Shown here: in pieces, positions 1-4,696 of the stretch | How positions within the stretch are numbered: position 1 is the first letter of the stretch | How the letters are laid out: each line of letters starts with the position of its first letter | Source of the DNA: Pseudomonadota bacterium | Lineage (GTDB): Bacteria > Myxococcota > Polyangia > GCA-2747355 > JACKDQ01 | Reading direction: 5' to 3' | DNA length: 5,722 nt | NCBI GenBank assembly: GCA_030591195.1 | Contig: JAUVBO010000239.1 | Coordinates: 1-5,722 of the forward strand | Notes under the pieces: model-generated | The model's input: the letters and a program-made list of their open reading frames with translations, nothing else | Databases searched by the model: none | What the model was told of the DNA's origin: nothing | Position numbers and translations under genes: made by a program

Positions 1-2
1 AG

Positions 3-566
3 GCGAGCTACGGCCCCGGAGCTGGCCACGGCCAGAGCGAGCTGCCCGGAGCGATCCGCGGCGGCCCCGAGGGGGGCGCGGCGGGCGGCGCGGTCAGCGG
101 CGTGCTGTCCCTCGGCGCCGGGGGCGAGCTGATCGTCGACTTCGGCAGCCACGACATCGTCGATGGTCCCGGGCCAGACTTCATCGTCTTCGAGAACCCG
201 TTCCTGCTCGGTCCCTACGCGACCAACGCCGAGCCGGCGCTGGTGGCGGTCAGCGGGGCGGGCACCGACGAGGCTGACTTCGTCGAGTTTCCCTGCGACC
301 TGCAGGCAGCCGAGGGCGACCCCGACCAGCAGCTCTGGCCCTTTCCTGGCTGCGCGGGCGTGCGACCGGTGAAGGCCAGCCGGAGCAACTGCCTCGATCC
401 GCGAGACGCGGCCGTCGCTGGCGGCGACGCCTTCGACCTGGCCGAGATCGGCGTCTCCCGGGCGCGCTACCTCCGGCTGCGCGACGCCGGCCTCGCGCTG
501 ATCGGCACCGACGCTCGGGGCTTCGACCTCGACGCGGTGGTGCTGATCCACACCGTCGAGCGCTGA
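3..566 (+). CDS. Predicted cell-surface protein with PDFIVFEN-type beta domain (5' end missing)
   Basis: The reading frame is open from the first in-frame base (3) to TGA at 564-566, giving 188 visible residues. The true start is upstream of the window, and the GTG at 102 is probably only an internal Val codon because good coding continues 5' of it (SYGPGAGHGQSELP). The visible landmarks are GPGAG, VLSLGAGGELIVDFG, DIVDGPGPDFIVFENPF, PFPGCAGVRPV, GGDAFDLAEIGV, ARYLRLRD and RGFDLDAVVL. From memory of the family, this order is typical of proteins annotated only as 'cell surface protein' in Myxococcota and other delta-type proteobacteria. They are probably beta-sandwich domains, often on secreted or lipidated proteins. 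Three cysteines (in FPC, PGC and SNC) fit an exported protein. Any signal peptide is outside the window. No enzymatic motif was recognised, so the function is unknown. The next gene starts 67 bases downstream on the same strand. Confidence 0.8.
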   Translation, partial: ASYGPGAGHGQSELPGAIRGGPEGGAAGGAVSGVLSLGAGGELIVDFGSHDIVDGPGPDFIVFENPFLLGPYATNAEPALVAVSGAGTDEADFVEFPCDLQAAEGDPDQQLWPFPGCAGVRPVKASRSNCLDPRDAAVAGGDAFDLAEIGVSRARYLRLRDAGLALIGTDARGFDLDAVVLIHTVER

Positions 567-620
567 GCGGGTGGCGGATTTTCGCGTGGCCCCGCCGGCG
601 CGTGATATCGTCGGCCAAAC

Positions 621-627
621 GGGAGGA
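621..627 (+). promoter_or_regulatory. Ribosome binding site deciding the GTG start at 634
   Basis: GGGAGGA ends six bases before GTG 634 and is a strong Shine-Dalgarno match. It favours this start over the in-frame GTG at 571, which lies directly behind the previous stop and would place 21 uncharacteristic residues in front of a clean lipoprotein signal. A TGATAT stretch at 603-608 could be part of a -10 element, but no convincing -35 accompanies it. Confidence 0.75.
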
Positions 628-633
628 CCAACC

Positions 634-2466
634 GTGCGTAACCGGACTTACCTTTTCGTACTGGTGCTGACGCTCGGCTCGCTGGCGTCCTGCAGCGAAG
701 GCGGCAAGGATGCCAACGAGGCCTGCGAGAGCAACGGCGACTGTAGCTCGGGCATCTGCCACCGCGGGGTCTGCACGGCCAAGCTGCCCTGGACCAACGG
801 CATCGCCTGCAAGGGCCCCGGCGAGTGCCGCAGCTCGTTCTGTGACGAGGGCGTCTGCGCCGCCGGCGACGCCGCCGAGGGCACGCTCTGCATCTACGAC
901 GAGGAGTGCAAGAGCATGGCCTGCGGCGGTGGCCGCTGCGGTGTGGTCCCCGACGCCGGGCCCGACGCCGGCGACGGCGGGATCAGCGATGGCGACGCTG
1001 GCAGCGGCGGCGACGGGCTGCTGGACGCGGAGGTGCCCGACGGCGCGTGCGATCGCCCGCAGGACTGCGATGACAAGCTCGAATGCACCGACGAGCTCTG
1101 CGGCGACGCCGGGGTCTGCGAGTACTTCGTCGTGCAGAACGCCTGCGCCATCGAGGATGCCTGCTACGAGGGGGGCACCAAGCCCGAGGGCAACCCCTGC
1201 GTCAAGTGCGACCCGGACAACGACCAGCGCGCCTGGACCCACGACGACGGCATCGCCTGCGACGACGAGGAGCTCTGCTCTCACGACGACAGCTGCGCCG
1301 GGGGGGTCTGCCAGGGGAAGGCCTACACCTGCGACGACGGCCTGACCTGCACCGACAACTCCTGCAACGGAGACGGTCCGCCGCAGCCCACCGGCTGCGA
1401 GTTCCCGATCAAGAGCAGCCAGTGCCTGATCGACAGCATCTTCTGCTACGTCGACGGCGAGACCGACCCGGGCAACCAGTGCCGCCACTGCGACTCGGCC
1501 AAGAGCCAGACCAACTGGACCGTGGCGCCGCTCTCGGGCTGCGTGACCACCGTCGACAGCTCGTTCACCGAGCCCTGGGGTGTGGCGCCCGGCGCCGCTG
1601 GCGGGGTCTACGTCGCCGACTACGCCGATCACCAGATCAAGCTCTACGCCAACGAGGCCGTCGTCGTGCTCGCCGGCTCCGGCGCACCAGGCGACGTCGA
1701 CGGCGCGCTGGCCACGGCGCAGTTCAACGGCCCGGCCGACGTGGCCGTCGACGCCACCGGCAAGGTCTACGTCGCCGACTCGAAGAACCACAAGATCCGG
1801 GTGATCACCGGCGGCAACGTCGGGACGCTCAGTGGCACCGGCAACCCTGGCACGTCCAACGGCGTGGTCAACGTCGCGACCTTCCACACCCCCGTGGCCG
1901 TGGCCCTCGATGACGCCGGCAAGCTGCTCTACTTGATCGACGCTGGTACCCACCGGATCCGCAAGATCGATCTGACCACCGCCGTCGTCAGCACCGTCGC
2001 CGGCACGACCGCTGGCTTCGCCGACGGCGCCGCCAACGAGGCGAAGTTCGATCAGCCAGCCGACCTGGTGGTCGACAGCTTCGGTGACCTCTTCGTCGCC
2101 GACTCGGGCAACCATCGGATCCGCAAGGTCGACGGCAAGACCGGCACCGTCAGCACGGTGGCGGGCAACGGCACGCCGGGCTACGTCAATGGCTTCGGCG
2201 CCGCGGTCGAGCTCGACACACCGGTGAGCGTCGCCGTCGACAGCTCCGGCAACCTCTTCGTCTCCGACGCCCTCAACTACCGCATCCGGCGCATCGACGG
2301 CACGACCAAGGCGGTGCTCTCGGTGGCTGGCGATGGCAAGGTCGGCACCGCCGACGGGCTCGCCGGCGCAGCCAGGTTCAACCGGCCTCGCCGACTTCAG
2401 GTCGACGGCACCCAGCTCTACCTGGTCAGCCCGCTCAACGGCACGCTGCGGATCTTCATTCCGTAG
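634..2466 (+). CDS. Cys-rich NHL-repeat lipoprotein (six-bladed propeller)
   Basis: The 610-residue product begins at GTG 634. Residues 1-20 form a type II signal peptide (RNR, hydrophobic core, lipobox LAS-C20), so the mature protein should be lipid-anchored in the envelope. Residues 31-102 hold three Cys repeats, 104-138 an Asp/Gly/Ala-rich flexible linker, and 139-310 a second Cys-rich region containing a duplicated module (about 145-201 and 233-295). Residues 311-610 hold six NHL repeats (PF01436 type), with signatures such as VYVADSKNHKIR and LFVADSGNHRIRKV, which should close into a six-bladed beta-propeller. All cysteines besides the lipidated one lie before residue 311: I count 34, which allows 17 disulfides, and there are none in the propeller. 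NHL propellers usually bind proteins, carbohydrate or nucleic acid, and no catalytic residues were recognised. The likely role is a surface binding or scaffold protein, by inference. It may be expressed alone or with the upstream gene. Confidence 0.9.
   Translation: MRNRTYLFVLVLTLGSLASCSEGGKDANEACESNGDCSSGICHRGVCTAKLPWTNGIACKGPGECRSSFCDEGVCAAGDAAEGTLCIYDEECKSMACGGGRCGVVPDAGPDAGDGGISDGDAGSGGDGLLDAEVPDGACDRPQDCDDKLECTDELCGDAGVCEYFVVQNACAIEDACYEGGTKPEGNPCVKCDPDNDQRAWTHDDGIACDDEELCSHDDSCAGGVCQGKAYTCDDGLTCTDNSCNGDGPPQPTGCEFPIKSSQCLIDSIFCYVDGETDPGNQCRHCDSAKSQTNWTVAPLSGCVTTVDSSFTEPWGVAPGAAGGVYVADYADHQIKLYANEAVVVLAGSGAPGDVDGALATAQFNGPADVAVDATGKVYVADSKNHKIRVITGGNVGTLSGTGNPGTSNGVVNVATFHTPVAVALDDAGKLLYLIDAGTHRIRKIDLTTAVVSTVAGTTAGFADGAANEAKFDQPADLVVDSFGDLFVADSGNHRIRKVDGKTGTVSTVAGNGTPGYVNGFGAAVELDTPVSVAVDSSGNLFVSDALNYRIRRIDGTTKAVLSVAGDGKVGTADGLAGAARFNRPRRLQVDGTQLYLVSPLNGTLRIFIP
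724..939 (+). repeat. Three tandem C-x5-C-x4-C-x4-C repeats
   Basis: Within the lipoprotein, the cysteines fall at residues 31/37/42/47, 59/65/70/75 and 86/92/97/102. The spacing is identical in all three units and the period is 27-28 residues. Examples are CESNGDCSSGICHRGVC and CKGPGECRSSFCDEGVC. The pattern is the short disulfide-rich repeat common in exported myxobacterial proteins. Its function is not known to me. Confidence 0.85.
1066..1518 (+). repeat. Duplicated Cys-rich module (two copies)
   Basis: Residues 145-201 and 233-295 of the lipoprotein align. Both start CDD.L.CTD..C, continue through .GCE or VCE, a C.I...CY segment and G..NPC..C or G..NQC..C, and end in a conserved Trp (W201 and W295). 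About 30 residues with further cysteines lie between the copies. This indicates an internal duplication of a disulfide-bonded unit. Confidence 0.75.
1564..2463 (+). repeat. Six NHL repeats encoding a beta-propeller
   Basis: Blade starts are at residues 311, 364, 417, 472, 527 and 582 (nucleotides 1564, 1723, 1882, 2047, 2212 and 2377), a period of 53-55 residues. Each has the pattern F..P..VAVD..G.VYVAD...H.IR. Blades 4 and 5 are the closest to consensus. Blade 6 is degenerate (RPRRLQVDGTQLYLV) and ends three residues before the stop, as expected for a ring-closing last blade. Confidence 0.88.
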
Positions 2467-2488
2467 TCGGGGTCGGAGCTGCGGCGGA

Positions 2489-2599
2489 TCAGAGCTTCCA
2501 TAGCTGGTCGAAGGTCAGCCCGGCGCCGAGGATCAGGCTCGTCGCCGTGCCGCGGTCGATGGTCCGTGTCTCGTCGAGCCGCTGCCGCTCGATGCGAGG
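2489..2599 (-). pseudogene. Possible 3' remnant of a lost minus-strand gene
   Basis: Read on the minus strand from about 2599 to a TGA at 2491-2489, the frame gives RIERQRLDETRTIDRGTAT followed by SLILGAGLTFDQLWKL. Nearly all third codon positions are G or C, as in the real genes here. Upstream of about 2600 the same frame becomes AT-richer with irregular codon use, so the 5' part of the gene is missing or replaced. An ATG at 2674 would open a 61-aa frame, but its first 27 residues look non-coding. The family is unknown. It could be a chance open frame in high-GC DNA. Confidence 0.35.
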
Positions 2600-2638
2600 T
2601 CCCGTCCTGGTTTGTGGTGGCCACTGCCATTGCTCCGA

Positions 2639-2671
2639 ATCTCGAACGGCACCCTGTCTCCTTCGCGAGAT
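2639..2671. promoter_or_regulatory. Spaced inverted repeat upstream of the sigma-54-like promoter
   Basis: ATCTCG (2639-2644) and CGAGAT (2666-2671) form a perfect 6-bp inverted repeat separated by 21 bases. It lies about 53-85 bases before the predicted transcription start. The position suits an activator binding site, but the arms are short and the match may be chance. Confidence 0.2.
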
Positions 2672-2697
2672 CACTGGGGATTCACAATTGCATTGGC

Positions 2698-2713
2698 TGG
2701 CGTGCGACTTGCT
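2698..2713 (+). promoter_or_regulatory. Sigma-54 (RpoN) -24/-12 promoter
   Basis: TGGC at 2698-2701, seven bases, then TTGCT at 2709-2713, against the consensus TGGCACG-N4-TTGCW. The invariant GG (2699-2700) and GC (2711-2712) are separated by exactly ten bases, as RpoN requires. Transcription would start about 12 bases after the -12 C, near 2724, leaving a leader of about 20 bases that contains the ribosome binding site at 2733. No sigma-70-like pair was seen here. If real, the downstream two-gene unit needs an ATP-driven enhancer-binding activator. Confidence 0.6.
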
Positions 2714-2732
2714 TTCCCTCAGGACGGGCTTC

Positions 2733-2738
2733 GGGAGG
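2733..2738 (+). promoter_or_regulatory. Ribosome binding site deciding the ATG start at 2744
   Basis: GGGAGG lies five bases before ATG 2744. It supports this start over the in-frame ATG at 2612. The earlier start would add 44 residues from low-GC, non-coding-looking sequence, and would bury both the promoter and the lipoprotein signal. Confidence 0.75.
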
Positions 2739-2743
2739 CACTC

Positions 2744-3715
2744 ATGCGAATATCTCTAGCGGTGGCGGCCGGTTGGCTTGCTGCTGCGTCGCTGTGGGTC
2801 GGTATCGCCGGCTGTGAACCGGGCCCGACGGCACACGGTCCGCTGGTGGCTGGTCCTGACGATCAGTTACCGGTGGCCGCCGCGCCCGAGTGCCCGGCCG
2901 CCGCAATTCCGCCCATGGCCGACTGTCGCGACGGCTGGTGTAGGGTGCCCGCCGGCTGCTTCACCATGGGCGGTGACAGCACCACGGCTTGTCGCACCAG
3001 TACGGAGCTACCGCGTCTCGTGCAGGTCACCGGGTCGCTGCGGATCGCAGCCACCGAGACGACCCAAGGCGCGTTCGAGGCGGCGATGGGGTACAACCCG
3101 TCGGCCGATCTCGACTGTGGCCCCGACTGCCCGGTGGAGTCGGTGAGCTGGCACGAGGCGGCGGCCTACTGCAACGCGCTGTCGGCCGCCGAAGGACTGG
3201 CCGGCTGCTATCAGTGCGTGGGCGCGGCGACGGAGTTGATCTGCCAGCCTGCGGGGCAGGACCCCCGGCTGATGCTCGACTGCGCTGGCTACCGCCTGCC
3301 CACCGAGGCCGAGTGGGAGCACGCCGCGAGGGCCGGCCAGCGCACGAGCTACACCGGTGGCGAGCCCAGCGAGTGTCACGCAACCGACGTGCTGGCCGAC
3401 GCGGTGGCCTGGTACGCGGGCAACGCCGACGGTCACCTTCACCCCGTGGCCGGCAAGCTGGCCAATGGGTGGGGCCTACATGACACCAGCGGCAACGCCG
3501 CGGAGTGGACCAACGACGGCTTTGGCGAGCTTGGCAGCACGCCGGCGGTGGACCCCACCGGCACCGCGTTTTCGATCTCTCAGGTGGTTCGTGGCGGCTC
3601 GTTCGACAGTCGGCCGGGCCAGGTGCGAGTGACCTCGCGGCAGCAGCAGGCGAGCGAGGCGCGCAGCGATCAGATCGGTTTCCGCTGCCTGCGGATGGAG
3701 GCGGTGCAACGATGA
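2744..3715 (+). CDS. SUMF1-like (FGE-sulfatase fold) lipoprotein without FGE catalytic cysteines
   Basis: The product has 323 residues. Residues 1-24 are a lipoprotein signal (hydrophobic core, IAG-C24), followed by a Pro/Ala-rich spacer to about residue 60. The FGE-sulfatase fold (PF03781) then follows: VPAGCFTMGG (68-77), ETTQGAFEAAMGYNPS (from 105), PVESVSWHEAAAYCNAL, RLPTEAEWEHAARAG (184-198), GWGLHDTSGNAAEW (from 242), VVRGGSF (281-287) and IGFRCLR (311-317). True formylglycine-generating enzymes carry two copper-binding cysteines after the GGS motif. By my alignment these are S289 and V294 here, so sulfatase activation is unlikely. The mature protein has 14 further cysteines, several in the insert before RLPTEAEW, which suggests disulfides outside the cytoplasm. 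Related proteins are often annotated as 'SUMF1/EgtB/PvdO family nonheme iron enzyme', but no such activity is shown here. It overlaps the next gene by ATGA. Confidence 0.88.
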   Translation: MRISLAVAAGWLAAASLWVGIAGCEPGPTAHGPLVAGPDDQLPVAAAPECPAAAIPPMADCRDGWCRVPAGCFTMGGDSTTACRTSTELPRLVQVTGSLRIAATETTQGAFEAAMGYNPSADLDCGPDCPVESVSWHEAAAYCNALSAAEGLAGCYQCVGAATELICQPAGQDPRLMLDCAGYRLPTEAEWEHAARAGQRTSYTGGEPSECHATDVLADAVAWYAGNADGHLHPVAGKLANGWGLHDTSGNAAEWTNDGFGELGSTPAVDPTGTAFSISQVVRGGSFDSRPGQVRVTSRQQQASEARSDQIGFRCLRMEAVQR

Positions 3716-4614
3716 GTTTCTATCGTCGCGGGAAGAACAAGAACATCACCTTGATCCAAGGGGCGTTGCTTCGCCGGTCGATCGGGCTCTGCCTCGGGCT
3801 GGCCCTGGCGGTCGGCTGCGGGCGGGCCTGGGCGGTGAAGATCACCGCCAAGTGGGACGCGAACCCGCCGGAGGATCCGATCAGCGGTTACGAGCTGCAC
3901 TACGACATTCGGTCCGGGCCGCCGTATGCTGGCGCGCGCGCGGTGGAGGGCCCCTCGCCGATCGAGATCCCGGTAGAGCAGCTCGCCGATCCCGCTGCGC
4001 CAGAGCTCGAGCTGCACGGTTTTCCCTCCTGTCACCCGCTGCACTTCAACATGAAGGCCTATCGCGACGAAGGGGACCAGCGGATCCGCAGCGACTTCTC
4101 CGGCGAGATCTCGGCCAAGGTTCCATATCGCCCCCAGTGGATCGAGGTCGAGCAAACCGAGGACGGTCGGGTTGTGGCGCGCTGGGACAGCTTTCCCTCG
4201 GGCGACGAGGGGACCATCGCTCGCTTTCGCGTCTACTTCTCGACCGCCGAGGAGGCGCCGGATGCCGAGCAGATCGCCACGGCCTCGTCGGTGAGCGTGC
4301 CGCTGGTCGATCTCGCCAGCGACCTGGGGCCCGAGGTGGAGGTGCCCGGGCTGTCGCCCGACACCCGGCTGGTGCACCTGGCGGTGGCCACCGAGTGCGC
4401 CACGGGCGAGCGCCGGGTCTCGGAGATCACCACGGTGACCATCGAGCCCGCGAGCCTGCCCAGCCGCGTCGGTCAGCTGGGTTGTCGGATCGCCGGTGAA
4501 GCCGGCGGTGATGACGGTCCGGGGACCTTGGTCTGGCTGCTCGGCCTGTGGTTGGTGCGTCTCAGTCGCCGCGGGCGAGCATCCGAGCGATGCGGTCGCG
4601 GTCGCGTCCCGTGA
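3712..4614 (+). CDS. Exported two-domain fibronectin type III-like protein with MYXO-CTERM-like tail
   Basis: The 300-residue product starts at ATG 3712, overlapping the previous TGA, with GGAGG at 3697-3701 and translational coupling likely. Residues 1-41 form a long basic N-terminus and hydrophobic core ending in AWA, a good signal peptidase I site. AVGC36 is a weaker lipobox alternative. Two fn3-like beta domains follow: about 42-138 (KITAKWDANPPEDPISGYEL to SDFSGEIS) and about 141-248 (WIEVEQ, VVARWDSF, RFRVYFS). The C-terminus has GC258, a Gly/Asp linker, a short hydrophobic helix (about 271-284, GTLVWLLGLWLV) and a basic cluster (RLSRRGR), the order seen in MYXO-CTERM sorting tails. A further 11 residues after that cluster are atypical. 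The likely role is a surface-displayed binding protein working with the SUMF1-like lipoprotein, by inference from the shared operon. Confidence 0.82.
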   Translation: MSFYRRGKNKNITLIQGALLRRSIGLCLGLALAVGCGRAWAVKITAKWDANPPEDPISGYELHYDIRSGPPYAGARAVEGPSPIEIPVEQLADPAAPELELHGFPSCHPLHFNMKAYRDEGDQRIRSDFSGEISAKVPYRPQWIEVEQTEDGRVVARWDSFPSGDEGTIARFRVYFSTAEEAPDAEQIATASSVSVPLVDLASDLGPEVEVPGLSPDTRLVHLAVATECATGERRVSEITTVTIEPASLPSRVGQLGCRIAGEAGGDDGPGTLVWLLGLWLVRLSRRGRASERCGRGRVP

Positions 4615-4628
4615 GTGAAGCGCGTCTG

Positions 4629-4646
4629 CGAGATCTCGACGAGATC
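4629..4646. repeat. Small palindrome and inverted repeat in the spacer
   Basis: CGAGATCTCG (4629-4638) is a perfect 10-bp palindrome, and CGAGATC recurs at 4640-4646, so GATCT and AGATC can also pair around a 5-base loop. No T-tract follows, so it is not a standard intrinsic terminator. It sits 39-56 bases before the TACAAT element of the kinase gene and could be an operator, or chance. Confidence 0.25.
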
Positions 4647-4684
4647 GCCCACTCGGGCTCCTAGCGTCCCAGAAGGCCGCTGGA

Positions 4685-4690
4685 TACAAT
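4685..4690 (+). promoter_or_regulatory. Candidate -10 element for a leaderless kinase transcript
   Basis: TACAAT matches the TATAAT consensus at five of six positions and ends six bases before ATG 4697. Transcription would therefore start at or within a base or two of the ATG. No Shine-Dalgarno-like sequence stands between 4670 and 4696. The -35 position (about 4662-4667, TAGCGT) is poor. Confidence 0.4.
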
Positions 4691-4696
4691 CCGCCG

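Noticed and set aside
102..104. GTG as the true start of the first gene
   Set aside because: The frame stays open and family-like upstream (GPGAG, SELPGAIRGG), no ribosome binding site precedes it, and a start here would remove any export signal.
250..2115. 621-residue open frame on the minus strand
   Set aside because: It lies opposite two well-supported + strand genes and gives a low-complexity Val/Ala/Gly/Asp-rich product with no domain. It is the usual antisense shadow of high-GC codon use.
2547..2817. Short overlapping + strand frames in the gap before the SUMF1-like gene
   Set aside because: They cover the promoter and the start of the lipoprotein signal, have irregular codon use and no family resemblance.
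4629..4646. Palindrome as a transcription terminator
   Set aside because: The possible stem is short with a small loop and is not followed by a T-tract.
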